From the NCBI GenBank assembly GCA_021298085.1, contig JAJTDE010000012.1:1-48090 (forward strand): a DNA stretch of 48,090 nucleotides. The letters are read 5' to 3'. This document shows positions 37,766-47,393 of this stretch, in pieces (the first letter of the stretch is position 1; the number at the start of each line of letters is the position of its first letter). Made by a program: the position numbers and the translations under genes. The DNA comes from Rubrivivax sp. (lineage in GTDB: Bacteria; Pseudomonadota; Gammaproteobacteria; Burkholderiales; Burkholderiaceae_C). The notes beneath the pieces are model-generated. The model did no database searches, was not told the origin of the DNA, and was given only the letters and a program-made list of their open reading frames with translations.

Positions 37766-39829
37766 ATGACATTGACGACTTGGGACCTGACCGCGCTGCT
37801 CAACGCAGCGGACCCCCGCGCCAGCCTGCCTGAACGCCACCTGTGGTGGGTGAGGCTGCTGGAATGGCTGCGCCACGGCGAGCCAACCCACGGACGCACG
37901 CCAGACGCCACCCCGGCGGCCGTGCTGCGCCTGCGTCAGCTGTGCCAGGTGCTCGAGCGGCATGAGGAACACCGGCTGCGGGTACAGGGCCTGGCCCGCA
38001 GCCTGCTGCTGGAGGCCGACACCATCACGCTGCTGGTGGACTTCGGGCTGGCGCCGCGTGGCAGCTTCGGCCACGAGCTGACCGGCCGGCTGCGGGCCAA
38101 GGTCCTGCCCGGTACGCCCGATACCAGCAATGGCGCCGAGCTCTTTGCGCTGGTCTTCAGCCCCGACGACGCCAGCTGGCTGGCGCGCCTGGACGACGCC
38201 ACCCGGCAACGTCTGGCCGCCCTGTGGCCGTCATCGGAGGCGCCCTGGCGTACCGCCATCCTGGACAGCATCACCATGCTGTGCAGCGCCATCCGTGCGG
38301 CGGGCTTTTCGTCGGCGCTGCGCCTGCGCATGGGCGACGAGAGCCGCCACCTCCCCGCCTTCACCGCGCTGGCCAGGGCAGCCGATGACCTGTGCGACGC
38401 GATGGAATCGGGCCACCAGGCGGCGGTCGACGAGGCCTCGGCTGCCCTGCGCAGCCTGCTGGCGAGCTGCCGTGACGCCGGCGACAGCGTGCTGCAGCAC
38501 CTCGAGGAATTTGGCGTGTCGCTGGACATCGTGTTTGATGTCGACCAGCTGCGCCTGCGCACCAAGCGGGTGGAGTGGCTGCTGGAGCTGCTGCTGAGCG
38601 AAGGTGAACAATCCGCGCAGGTGCAGCGCCTGCTGCTGACCTGGGCGGACACGCTGCGCGAATCGCGCAGCGTGCGCTCGCTGGTGCGGCAGGAAAGCCG
38701 CCTGCTCTCGCGACAGGTGGCCGAACGCAATGCCGAAACGGGTGAGCACTACATCACCCGCACGGCCCCGGAGTACCGCGCGATGCTGCGCTCGGCACTT
38801 GGCGGCGGCGCAGTGATTGCCGGCACCACGCTGGCCAAGTTCGGGCTGGGCGCCCTGGGGCTGTCGGCTTTCTGGGGCGGCGTGGCCGCCGGGCTGAACT
38901 ACGCTGCCAGCTTTGTGCTGGTGATGCTGCTGCATTGGACGGTGGCCACCAAGCAGCCCGCGATGACGGCACCGGCCATGGCCGCCAAGCTGGCCACGCT
39001 GCAGCAGGAAGGCAGCGACGAAGGCCAGGCCATCGAAGGGTTTGTCGACGAGGTCACGCACCTGATCCGTTCGCAGTTTGCCGGCATCCTCGGGAACCTG
39101 GCGATGTGCTTTCCGCTGGTGCTGCTGCTGCAGGTCGTCAGCCACGGGTTGCTCGGCGAGGGCCTGATCAGCCCCGAGAAGGCGCAGGCGGTGCTGGCAG
39201 GGCAGAGCCTGCTGGGGCCCACGGCCCTGTTCGCCGCCTTCACCGGGGTGCTGCTGTTTGCCAGCTCGCTGGTGGCGGGCTGGGTGGAAAACGCCTTTGT
39301 GCTGCACCGGCTGCACAGCGCACTGCGCTGGAACCCCTGGCTGCTGGCGCGGCTGGGCAGCGGGCGCGCCCAACGCTGGGCCGACTGGTGGCGCCAGCAC
39401 ATCTCCAGCGTGGCCGCCAATGTGTCGCTGGGCCTGATGCTGGGCATCGTGCCGGTGCTGCTGCAGTTTGTGGGCCTGCACCTGGATGTGCGCCACGTGA
39501 CGCTGGCCAGCGGGCAGCTGGCCATGGCGCTGGGGTCGCTGGGCACGGGGGTGCTGCGCGAGCCGCTGTTCTGGTGGTGCGTGGCCGCGGTGCCGGCCAT
39601 CGGCCTGCTGAACCTGGGTGTCAGCTTTGTGCTGGCGTTTCGTGTGGCACTGCGCGCGCGGGGCATCCGCGTGGCACAGCGTTCGCAGATCTACCGCGCG
39701 GTGTGGCAGCGCGCACGCCGCGCGCCCCTGTCATTCCTCTGGCCGACCGGGGGTTCCGGCAGTGCCGGAAGCACCCCCGGCGGGCCGCCCGCTGTCCAGC
39801 CCATCACCCCGCCCGGAGAGGGCCGATGA
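37766..39829 (+). CDS. PF10136-type 'site-specific recombinase' membrane protein
   Basis: This 687-aa protein resembles the 'site-specific recombinase' (Gcr-like) family found in Burkholderiales and Neisseriales. The first 340 residues are soluble and helical. The second half has about six hydrophobic spans (from GGGAVIAGTTLAKFGLGALG, about 345, to VSFVLAFRVALRARG, about 640). I see no tyrosine- or serine-recombinase catalytic motif, so the name is doubtful and a membrane role is more likely. It follows apaG by 46 nt and ends close to mltA. Confidence 0.85.
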   Translation: MTLTTWDLTALLNAADPRASLPERHLWWVRLLEWLRHGEPTHGRTPDATPAAVLRLRQLCQVLERHEEHRLRVQGLARSLLLEADTITLLVDFGLAPRGSFGHELTGRLRAKVLPGTPDTSNGAELFALVFSPDDASWLARLDDATRQRLAALWPSSEAPWRTAILDSITMLCSAIRAAGFSSALRLRMGDESRHLPAFTALARAADDLCDAMESGHQAAVDEASAALRSLLASCRDAGDSVLQHLEEFGVSLDIVFDVDQLRLRTKRVEWLLELLLSEGEQSAQVQRLLLTWADTLRESRSVRSLVRQESRLLSRQVAERNAETGEHYITRTAPEYRAMLRSALGGGAVIAGTTLAKFGLGALGLSAFWGGVAAGLNYAASFVLVMLLHWTVATKQPAMTAPAMAAKLATLQQEGSDEGQAIEGFVDEVTHLIRSQFAGILGNLAMCFPLVLLLQVVSHGLLGEGLISPEKAQAVLAGQSLLGPTALFAAFTGVLLFASSLVAGWVENAFVLHRLHSALRWNPWLLARLGSGRAQRWADWWRQHISSVAANVSLGLMLGIVPVLLQFVGLHLDVRHVTLASGQLAMALGSLGTGVLREPLFWWCVAAVPAIGLLNLGVSFVLAFRVALRARGIRVAQRSQIYRAVWQRARRAPLSFLWPTGGSGSAGSTPGGPPAVQPITPPGEGR

Positions 39830-39952
39830 GGGGTCTTCGGGGGCTGTGGCATCCTGCAGCTCACCCTTGCGCCGCCCCGAGAACATGGTCCACCAGACGA
39901 TGAACAGCAGCAACGCCAGCGCCAGCAAGGCTTCGATCAGCAACAGGGCCAT
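39731..39952 (-). CDS. Small membrane protein antisense to the PF10136 gene
   Basis: The 73-aa product starts MALLLIEALLALALLLFIVW, a single membrane span, followed by WTMFSGRRKGE and a hydrophilic tail. The last third overlaps 39731-39829, the 3' end of the recombinase-like gene, on the opposite strand. The sharp hydrophobic span and a following charged patch look like a real small envelope protein rather than a chance frame. The opposite-strand overlap and lack of a recognised family keep confidence moderate. Confidence 0.55.
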   Translation of the reverse strand: MALLLIEALLALALLLFIVWWTMFSGRRKGELQDATAPEDPSSALSGRGDGLDSGRPAGGASGTAGTPGRPEE

Positions 39953-40055
39953 GGGCGCATTGTGGCCAGCCGCAAAGGCCGCTGTCAGCGGGCGGACATG
40001 GCCAAACCCGAGGCCTGCCCCAGAGGCCCTGGCTGGCCAGGGCGGGGCGAGCCGG

Positions 40056-41279
40056 GTGACTGGCGTGACCGCGGTGATCGGCGCGGCGGTCGGCGCGCTG
40101 GTGCTGACGGGCCTGGTCGCAGGCTGTGCCTCGGTGCCGGCGCCGGACGCGTCCACCGGACGGCCGGAGGTGGTTTCCTCGGCGCCAGCGGCAGCCCCCT
40201 CGACCGCGACCGTCGCCCCGCCGGTGCGGCCCGCCCCGGCCCCCAGCCCGCTGGATGGGCCGGCCCAGTGGGTCCGCGCCGACTTTCAAGACCTCCCCGG
40301 ATGGGCCGACGACCGCAGCGCCGAGCTCTGGCCCGCGCTGCTCAGCGGCTGCAGCCGCCCGCCAGCACCCTGGCGCGAGTTCTGCGCCCGCGCTGCGCTG
40401 CAACCCCCGGACGACGACGCGGCCGCACGGCGCTTTCTGCAGGCCTGGCTGCAGCCCTGGCGGCTGCAGTCGGCCCGCGATGGCCGCACCGATGGCCTGG
40501 CCACCGGCTACTTCGAGCCCCAGCTGGACGCGGTGCGCGAGCGCCGACCCGGCTTTGAGGTGGCACTCCACGCGCCCCCGGCCGACCTGGCCAGCCGCCG
40601 GCCCCACTTTTCGCGCCAGGAGCTGGACACCCTGCCCGCGGCGCAGGCGGCACTCGCCGGCCGCGAGCTGGCGTGGATCCAGGACCCGGTGGACCTGATG
40701 ATGCTGCAGATCCAGGGCTCAGGGCGCCTGCGCTGGCTGGACACCGACGGCCGCCACCGGCACGAGCGGGTGGCGTTTGCCGGGCATAACGCGCAGGCCT
40801 ACCGTTCCCCGGGCCGCTGGCTGCTGGACCAGGGGGAGCTGCGCGGTGACACCGTCTCCTGGGGCGCCATCCGGGCCTGGGCGCTGAAAAACCCGCAGCG
40901 CCGGCAGGCGATGCTGTGGTCCAACCCGCGGGTGGTCTTCTTCCGACTGGAACCCCTGCCCGACCCCAACCAGGGGCCACGCGGTGCCCAGGGTGTGCCG
41001 CTGACACCGATGCGCAGCGTCGCAGTCGACCCGCGTGCCGTGCCCTACGGCAGCCCGATGTGGATCAGCACCCGCGACCCATTGGCCGACCGGCCGTTGC
41101 AGCGCCTGGTGATGGCCCAGGACACCGGCACGGCCATCGTCGGCCCGGTGCGCATCGACCTCTTCACCGGCTGGGGCGACGAGGCCCTGGTGCTGGCGTC
41201 ACGGCTGAAGGAGCCGCTGCGCGCCTGGGTGCTGTGGCCGCGGGGTCAGCCACTGCCGGTGAGCGGCGGCCCGCCCTGA
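40056..41279 (+). CDS. mltA: Membrane-bound lytic murein transglycosylase A
   Basis: MltA is an outer-membrane lipoprotein that cleaves the glycan of peptidoglycan. The product is 407 aa. The lipobox is LVAGC. MltA-domain segments (GYFEPQLDAVRERRP, LMMLQIQGSGRLRWLD) are followed by the 3D domain AQDTGTAIVGPVRIDLFTGWG with the catalytic aspartate. The N-terminus is unclear. GTG at 40056 gives a 24-residue signal and follows GGCGGGGCG, but lacks a basic n-region; ATG at 39951 gives a longer one whose codons look non-coding. Confidence 0.9.
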   Translation: MTGVTAVIGAAVGALVLTGLVAGCASVPAPDASTGRPEVVSSAPAAAPSTATVAPPVRPAPAPSPLDGPAQWVRADFQDLPGWADDRSAELWPALLSGCSRPPAPWREFCARAALQPPDDDAAARRFLQAWLQPWRLQSARDGRTDGLATGYFEPQLDAVRERRPGFEVALHAPPADLASRRPHFSRQELDTLPAAQAALAGRELAWIQDPVDLMMLQIQGSGRLRWLDTDGRHRHERVAFAGHNAQAYRSPGRWLLDQGELRGDTVSWGAIRAWALKNPQRRQAMLWSNPRVVFFRLEPLPDPNQGPRGAQGVPLTPMRSVAVDPRAVPYGSPMWISTRDPLADRPLQRLVMAQDTGTAIVGPVRIDLFTGWGDEALVLASRLKEPLRAWVLWPRGQPLPVSGGPP

Positions 41280-41283
41280 GGGC

Positions 41284-41847
41284 TCAGCGGCCCGCCGCCT
41301 TCAGGTGCTCCAGCGGCAGCACCGCCGCGGCCTTGACCTCGCCCAGCGAAAAGCTGGTGTGCAGGTCCTTCACATGGGGCAGGTTGAGCAGCGTTTCGAC
41401 GGCAAAGCGGGAAAAGGCGTCCAGGTCGACCGACATCACCTGAAGCTCGAAGGTGCCCGAGCCGCTGATGTAGTGGCACGACACCACCTCGGGCAGGCGG
41501 CGGATGGCTTCTTCCAGCTCGCGGGTGGCGCGCCCGGTGTTGCGTTCCGCGTCCAGGCGCACAAAAGCCAGCACACCCAGCCCGACCTTGCGGCGGTCAA
41601 TCACCGCGCGGTAGCCGGTGATGTAGCCCTGCTCCTCCAGCCAGCGCACACGCCGCCAGGTGGGCGCGGCAGACAGGCCGATGCGGTTGGCCAGTTCGGT
41701 GTTGGTCAGGCGGGCATCGGCCTGCAGTTCGCGCAGGATGGCGATGTCGTAGCGATCCAGCCCGGCGCCGTGGGGCGTCTCGGCGTCAGGCCCGGGCTCG
41801 TCCAAGCGGCTACGGGATTTCCCTGTATTGGCGGTTCTGAGCACCAT
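41284..41847 (-). CDS. Lrp/AsnC-family transcriptional regulator
   Basis: This 187-aa regulator has an N-terminal helix-turn-helix (LDRYDIAILRELQADARLTN, LANRIGLSAAPTWRRVRWLE) and a C-terminal RAM effector domain (VVSCHYISGSGTFELQVMS). About 30 unusual N-terminal residues precede the helix-turn-helix, so a later start is possible. It is divergent from the indolepyruvate oxidoreductase gene and probably controls it in response to an aromatic amino acid. Confidence 0.92.
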   Translation of the reverse strand: MVLRTANTGKSRSRLDEPGPDAETPHGAGLDRYDIAILRELQADARLTNTELANRIGLSAAPTWRRVRWLEEQGYITGYRAVIDRRKVGLGVLAFVRLDAERNTGRATRELEEAIRRLPEVVSCHYISGSGTFELQVMSVDLDAFSRFAVETLLNLPHVKDLHTSFSLGEVKAAAVLPLEHLKAAGR

Positions 41848-41983
41848 GTGAAGTCAACGCGTCGTGAACGCGCAAGAAGCTTGCGTCGAGTATCACCATT
41901 CGGGCATCAAAAGAAAAGACTTCTCCAGGGCTTGCGGCCTACACTGCAACGCGCCTGTTGCACCGCGCCCTCTTGGAGACCGC

Positions 41984-44900
41984 ATGAACGCACCGCTGCC
42001 CGACGCCGTCCGCAAAGCCCTGGAAACGGTCACCCTGGACGACAAGTACGCGCTGCAAGAAGGGCGTGCCTTCATGAGCGGCGTGCAGGCCCTGGTGCGC
42101 CTGCCCTTGCTGCAGCGCGCGCGCGACGCATTGGCTGGCTTGAACACCGCCGGGTTTGTCAGCGGCTACCGCGGCAGCCCGCTGGGCGGCTATGACCAGG
42201 CCCTGTGGCAGGCCAAGAAGCACCTGGACAAGCAGCACATCGTCTTCCAGCCCGGCGTCAACGAAGAACTGGCAGCCACCGCGGTGTGGGGCACGCAGAT
42301 GCTCGACCTCTACCCGCAAAGCCGCAAGTTCGACGGCGTCTTTGGCATCTGGTACGGCAAGGGCCCGGGTGTGGACCGCTGCAGCGATGTCTTCAAGCAC
42401 GCCAACATGGCCGGCACCTCGCGCCACGGCGGCGTGATTGCGGTGGCCGGTGACGACCATGTCGCCAAGAGCAGCACCGCCGCCCACCAGAGCGACCACA
42501 TCTTCAAGGCCTGTGGCCTGCCGGTGTTCTTTCCGTCGGACGTCCAGGGCATCCTCGACATGGGGGTGCATGCCTTCGCGATGAGCCGCTTTGCCGGCGT
42601 CTGGGCCGGCATGAAGACCATCCAGGAGGTCGTCGAGTCGTCGTCCAGCGTCTGGGTGGACCCAGGGCGCGTCAACATCGTCTTGCCCGAGGACTTCGTG
42701 ATGCCACCCGGCGGTGTGCACATGCGCTGGCCCGACGCCGCGCTGGAGCAGGAAGCCCGGCTGATGGACTACAAGTGGTACGCGGCCTTGGCCTACGTGC
42801 GGGCCAACAAGCTCAACCACAACGTGGTCGAAGGCCCGAACGACCGCTACGGCATCATCGCCAGCGGCAAGGCCTTCAACGACACGCGCCAGGCGCTGGT
42901 GGACCTGGGGCTGACCGACAGCGTCTGCCGCCAGCTGGGCATCCGGCTGCACAAGGTCAACGTGGTGTGGCCGCTGGAAGCCACCATCACGCGCGACTTT
43001 GCCGCCGGCCTGCAGGAAATCCTCGTGGTCGAGGAGAAGCGCCAGGTCATCGAATACCAGCTCAAGGAAGAGCTGTATAACTGGCGTTCTGATGTGCGGC
43101 CCAATGTGCTGGGCAAGTTTGACGAGCCCGAAGGCGATGGCACCGGTGGTGAGTGGAGCATGCCCAACCCCAGCCAGAACTGGCTGCTGCGCGCCAAGGC
43201 CGACCTGACCCCCGCCATCATCGCCCGCGCGCTGGCCAAGCGGCTGAAGAAGAGTGGCCTGATTGCCCCGGGCAGTGACATCGAGGCGCGCATGGACCGC
43301 CGACTGCGCGAGGTCGAGGCCAGCGAACGGGCGCTGAGCGTGATCAACGTCAAGGGCGTCGAGCGCACCCCCTGGTTCTGCAGCGGCTGCCCGCACAACA
43401 CCAGCACGCGGGTGCCCGAGGGCTCGCGCGCGGTGGCAGGCATCGGCTGCCACTACATGTCGGTCTGGATGGACCGCTCCACCGTCACCTTCAGTCAGAT
43501 GGGCGGAGAAGGGGTGAGCTGGGTGGGCCAGGCACCCTTCACGACCGACCAGCACATCTTCAGCAACCTGGGCGACGGCACCTACTACCACTCCGGCGTG
43601 CTGGCGGTGCGCCAGAGCATCGCCGCCGGGGTGAACATCACCTACAAGATCCTGTTCAACGACGCGGTGGCGATGACGGGCGGCCAGCCCGTGGACGGCA
43701 CGCTGCGGGTACCGGAGATGACTCGCGAACTGCACGCCGAAGGCGCACGCGAGATCGTGGTGGTCACCGACGAGCCCGACAAGTACCGCACCGCGGCCGG
43801 CCTGGCCCCGGGTGTCACCGTGCACCACCGCGACGAGCTGGACGCGGTGCAGCGTCGCCTGCGCACCGTCAAGGGCTGCACGGTGCTGATCTACGACCAG
43901 ACCTGCGCCACCGAGAAGCGTCGCCGCCGCAAGCGCGGCACCATGGCCACCCCGGCCAAGACGGTGATCATCAACGAGGCGGTGTGCGAAGGCTGCGGCG
44001 ATTGTTCGGCGCAGAGCAACTGCCTGAGCGTCGAGCCGGTGGACACCGAGTTCGGCCGCAAGCGCCGCATCAACCAGAGCAGCTGCAACAAGGACTTTTC
44101 CTGCGTCAAGGGCTTCTGCCCGAGCTTTGTCACCATCGAAGGCGGCTCGCTGAAGAAGCCGAAGAAAGAACAGCGCGGTGACCTCAGCGCCCTGCCGCCA
44201 CTGCCCGAACCCACCCTGCCGGAGGCCACGCAGGCCTGGGGCATCGTCGTGGGGGGTGTCGGCGGCACGGGGGTGATCACCATCGGCCAGCTGCTGGGCA
44301 TGGCCGCCCACCTCGAGGGCAAGGGCATCGTCACGCAGGACGCCGGCGGCCTGGCGCAGAAGGGCGGCGCCACCTGGAGCCATGTGCAGATTGCCGATTC
44401 GCCAGACGCCATCCACACCACCAAGGTGGACACCGCCAAGGCCGACCTGATCATCGGCTGCGACCCCATCGTCACGGCGTCCAAGAGCACGCTGGCGCTG
44501 ATGAAGCCCGAACGCAGCTTCATCGCGCTGAACAGCCACGGCTCACCCACCGCCAGCTTCGTGCACAACCCCAACTGGCAGTTTCCGCACGGCAGCTGCG
44601 AGGAGGCCATCGAGAAGGCCGTCGGGCGCGAGGGCATCGGCGCCTTCGACGCCGACGAAGTGGCCACGCAGGTGCTGGGCGACGCGATCTACACCAACCC
44701 GCTGATGTTGGGCTACGCCTGGCAGAAGGGCCGCATCCCGCTGAGCCGCGACGCGCTGCTGCGTGCGATGGAACTCAACGGCGTGCAGGTGGCCAACAAC
44801 CAGGCGGCCTTCGAGTGGGGCCGTCGCTGCGCGCACGACCTGGCGTCGGTCAGGGCCTTGTTTGCAGCGCGCCAGGCCGAGCAGGTCATCCAGGTGGTCA

Positions 44901-45553
44901 AGCGGCCTTCGCTCGACGAACTGGTGAGCAAGCGCGTGGCCTTCCTGACCGACTACCAGGACGCGGCCTACGCGCAGCAGTACCAGGCCTTTGTTGAACG
45001 GGTGAAGGCCGCCGAAGCCCCGTTGCAGGCCGGCAGCGCCCTCAGCGAGGCCGTGGCCCGCTACCTGTTCAAGCTGATGGCCTACAAGGATGAGATGGAA
45101 GTGGCCCGGCTGCACACCGACCCGGCCTTTGTGCGCAAGATCGAGGCCATGTTCGAGGGCGACTACCGCATCGTCCACCACCTGGCCCCGCCCGGGCTGT
45201 CAGAGAAGAACGAGCGCGGTGAATGGGTCAAGTCGGCCTACGGGCCCTGGGTGCGACGGGCCTTTGCTGTGCTGGCGCGGCTCAAGGGCCTGCGCGGTGG
45301 CCGCTGGGACGTCTTCGGCAAGACCGACGAGCGCCGGATGGAACGCCAGCTGATTGCCGACTACCGCGCCTGCGTCGAGGAACTGCTGCAGGGCCTGTCG
45401 GCCGAGCGGCTGCGACAGGCCGCCGAAGTCGCGCGGATCCCCGAAGAGATCCGCGGCTTCGGCCACGTGAAGGAGCGGCACGTGAAGGCCGCGCGCGAGA
45501 AGTGGCAGCGGCTGATGGCCGATTGGCGGACAGGGCGGAGCAGCCAGACCTGA
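41984..45553 (+). CDS. Indolepyruvate ferredoxin oxidoreductase, alpha/beta fusion
   Basis: This 1189-aa fused 2-oxoacid oxidoreductase decarboxylates arylpyruvates (indole-, phenyl- or hydroxyphenylpyruvate) to aryl-CoA using ferredoxin. GSPLGGYD (about 60) begins the IorA-like half. FCSGCPHNTS (about 464) and GDGTYYHSG belong to the TPP-binding domain. CEGCGDCSAQSNC (about 667) is a 4Fe-4S site. GVGGTGVITIGQ (about 757) to GGLAQKGGATWSHVQI is the IorB/gamma-like part. The ATG at 41984 follows GGAG. It is a catabolic enzyme for aromatic amino acids, here with its own Lrp regulator. Confidence 0.95.
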   Translation: MNAPLPDAVRKALETVTLDDKYALQEGRAFMSGVQALVRLPLLQRARDALAGLNTAGFVSGYRGSPLGGYDQALWQAKKHLDKQHIVFQPGVNEELAATAVWGTQMLDLYPQSRKFDGVFGIWYGKGPGVDRCSDVFKHANMAGTSRHGGVIAVAGDDHVAKSSTAAHQSDHIFKACGLPVFFPSDVQGILDMGVHAFAMSRFAGVWAGMKTIQEVVESSSSVWVDPGRVNIVLPEDFVMPPGGVHMRWPDAALEQEARLMDYKWYAALAYVRANKLNHNVVEGPNDRYGIIASGKAFNDTRQALVDLGLTDSVCRQLGIRLHKVNVVWPLEATITRDFAAGLQEILVVEEKRQVIEYQLKEELYNWRSDVRPNVLGKFDEPEGDGTGGEWSMPNPSQNWLLRAKADLTPAIIARALAKRLKKSGLIAPGSDIEARMDRRLREVEASERALSVINVKGVERTPWFCSGCPHNTSTRVPEGSRAVAGIGCHYMSVWMDRSTVTFSQMGGEGVSWVGQAPFTTDQHIFSNLGDGTYYHSGVLAVRQSIAAGVNITYKILFNDAVAMTGGQPVDGTLRVPEMTRELHAEGAREIVVVTDEPDKYRTAAGLAPGVTVHHRDELDAVQRRLRTVKGCTVLIYDQTCATEKRRRRKRGTMATPAKTVIINEAVCEGCGDCSAQSNCLSVEPVDTEFGRKRRINQSSCNKDFSCVKGFCPSFVTIEGGSLKKPKKEQRGDLSALPPLPEPTLPEATQAWGIVVGGVGGTGVITIGQLLGMAAHLEGKGIVTQDAGGLAQKGGATWSHVQIADSPDAIHTTKVDTAKADLIIGCDPIVTASKSTLALMKPERSFIALNSHGSPTASFVHNPNWQFPHGSCEEAIEKAVGREGIGAFDADEVATQVLGDAIYTNPLMLGYAWQKGRIPLSRDALLRAMELNGVQVANNQAAFEWGRRCAHDLASVRALFAARQAEQVIQVVKRPSLDELVSKRVAFLTDYQDAAYAQQYQAFVERVKAAEAPLQAGSALSEAVARYLFKLMAYKDEMEVARLHTDPAFVRKIEAMFEGDYRIVHHLAPPGLSEKNERGEWVKSAYGPWVRRAFAVLARLKGLRGGRWDVFGKTDERRMERQLIADYRACVEELLQGLSAERLRQAAEVARIPEEIRGFGHVKERHVKAAREKWQRLMADWRTGRSSQT

Positions 45554-45584
45554 CGGGCCGCCGCGTCAGGCCCCATCAGCCGGG

Positions 45585-47309
45585 TCAGCGCGGCGTGTTC
45601 CCCAGGGCCTGCTCAGGCCGCAGCTCGGCCGGCTTCAGCATGCCCGACAGGGCGCCGGCGATGCCGGTGATGCCGTCGTTGGACAGCCCTGCGTCCTTCA
45701 TCACCGCGTCGACGATGGGCTTGGCCAGTTGGTACTGCAGCGCCGAGTTCATCACCTGCTCGGGGAAGGTGGCCGCTGGTGGCGGACTGCCGTCAACGGC
45801 CTGGGCCGAGGCCGTCGCGCCCACCCCCGCCCCGGGCATGCCGTTGACCTGGAAGATGCGGATCGAGTCGATCTTCTCCATCGGCCGCACCGCCTGTTCC
45901 AGGATCGTCGGCAGCTGTTGCAGCAGCAATGTGCGCACCTGCAGGTCGATCTGGGCAGCCGACAGCGTGTTCAGCGCCTCGTTGATGGCACGCCGGCCTT
46001 CGGCTTCGGCCAGTGCGGCCGCCTGCTTGGCGCGGGCCTCGATGGTGAGGGCCTCGGCGCGGTCCTCGGCGGCGGCCTTTTCAGCCGAGGCCGATACCTT
46101 CACCGCAATCGCGTTCTGTTCGGCGTCCTTGGCCGCCTCGATCAGCTGGATGCTCTTGTCGCGTTCGGCCACCGCCACCTGACGGGCGGTGTTGACCGCC
46201 TCTTCGGCCTTGACCGCCTCGGCACGCGCCAGGTTGGCCGCGGCATCGGCGTCGGACTGCTCGCGTGATTTGGTGGCAATGGCGATCTGCGTGTCCTGCC
46301 GCGCCATCTCGACCTGCTTGCGTTGTTCGGCGCGCTGCATCTCGGTCTTGCGCTCGAGTTCGATCTCGCGCGTCTGGATGGCCAGGTTCTTCTCGATCTC
46401 GGCGGCCCGGATCTCACGCTCGGCCTCGATGCGCTTCTGGCTGACCTGGCGTTCGGCCTCGATCTTGGCGGCCTCGGCCTCGCGGCTGCGTTCGGCCTGC
46501 TGCGCCGAGATCTGGGCGGCCTGCTCGGCACGCGTGATCTCGATCTCGCGGCGCTGACCCAGCTGAGCAAACTCCTGGTCCTTCTCGATGGTCAGCTTCT
46601 GGCGCGTGGCGTCGAGGTTCTTGGTGCGCACCTGCACTTCGGTGTCCTGCTCGACGTCGTTGCGCTGCTTGCGACGGGCCTCGGTCTGCTCGGTCAGGCG
46701 GGTCAGGCCCTCGGCGTCAAAGGCGTTGTTGGGGTTGAAGAACTGCTTGTCGGTCTGGTCCAGGCTGGTCAGCGACACCGATTCCAGCTCCAGGCCGTTT
46801 TTCTCCAGGTCCTCGGCGACGGCGTTCTGCACGGCCTGCACAAAGTCGCGGCGCTTGTCCTGCAGCTCCTGGATGGTCATGGTGGCGGCCGTGGCGCGCA
46901 GCGAGTCGACAAACTTGTCTTCCACCAGCGCCTTCAGCTCGTCAGGGCTCATGGTGCGGGCGCCCAGCGTCTGCGCGGCGATGCTCACCGCTTCTTCCGT
47001 CTGCTTGACCCGCACAAAGAAGGCCGCGGTCACGTCCACACGCATGCGGTCCTTGGTGATCAGGCTCTCGCGCTCGCGCCGGACAACCTCCAGCTTCAGC
47101 GTGTTCATGTTGACCAGCACCCGCTCGTGGAACACGGGCAGCACGATCGCGCCGCCATCCATGATGACCTTCTGGCCGCCCAGGCCCGTGCGCACGAAGG
47201 CCGTTTCCTTGGTGGAACGCTTGTACAGGCGCGCAAAGACAAAGCCGATGGCCAGCAGCGCCACCAGCACCACACCAGACAACGTCAACAGTTCAATCAA
47301 GTTGCTCAT
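45585..47309 (-). CDS. yqiK: Flotillin-family SPFH protein (YqiK type)
   Basis: This 574-aa membrane-associated scaffold has an N-terminal span (9-26), an SPFH/band-7 domain (about 30-220) and a long Ala/Glu-rich coiled coil (230-470) typical of flotillins. The C-terminus is a Gly/Ala/Pro-rich tail. Flotillins organise membrane microdomains and support envelope functions. It follows a YqiJ-like gene and a PspA-type gene, the order of a known stress module. Confidence 0.95.
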   Translation of the reverse strand: MSNLIELLTLSGVVLVALLAIGFVFARLYKRSTKETAFVRTGLGGQKVIMDGGAIVLPVFHERVLVNMNTLKLEVVRRERESLITKDRMRVDVTAAFFVRVKQTEEAVSIAAQTLGARTMSPDELKALVEDKFVDSLRATAATMTIQELQDKRRDFVQAVQNAVAEDLEKNGLELESVSLTSLDQTDKQFFNPNNAFDAEGLTRLTEQTEARRKQRNDVEQDTEVQVRTKNLDATRQKLTIEKDQEFAQLGQRREIEITRAEQAAQISAQQAERSREAEAAKIEAERQVSQKRIEAEREIRAAEIEKNLAIQTREIELERKTEMQRAEQRKQVEMARQDTQIAIATKSREQSDADAAANLARAEAVKAEEAVNTARQVAVAERDKSIQLIEAAKDAEQNAIAVKVSASAEKAAAEDRAEALTIEARAKQAAALAEAEGRRAINEALNTLSAAQIDLQVRTLLLQQLPTILEQAVRPMEKIDSIRIFQVNGMPGAGVGATASAQAVDGSPPPAATFPEQVMNSALQYQLAKPIVDAVMKDAGLSNDGITGIAGALSGMLKPAELRPEQALGNTPR

Positions 47310-47393
47310 GGATCAATGCCCTCCCCTGGGCTCATGCACGTTGAAGAATCGGAACGGAACTCAGGCAGCCAACACGTCGCCCCTCACCAGCCC

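Noticed and set aside
41939..44539. An 866-codon minus-strand reading frame
   Set aside because: It lies wholly inside the indolepyruvate oxidoreductase gene, has His/Gly/Val-rich antisense composition and no domain.
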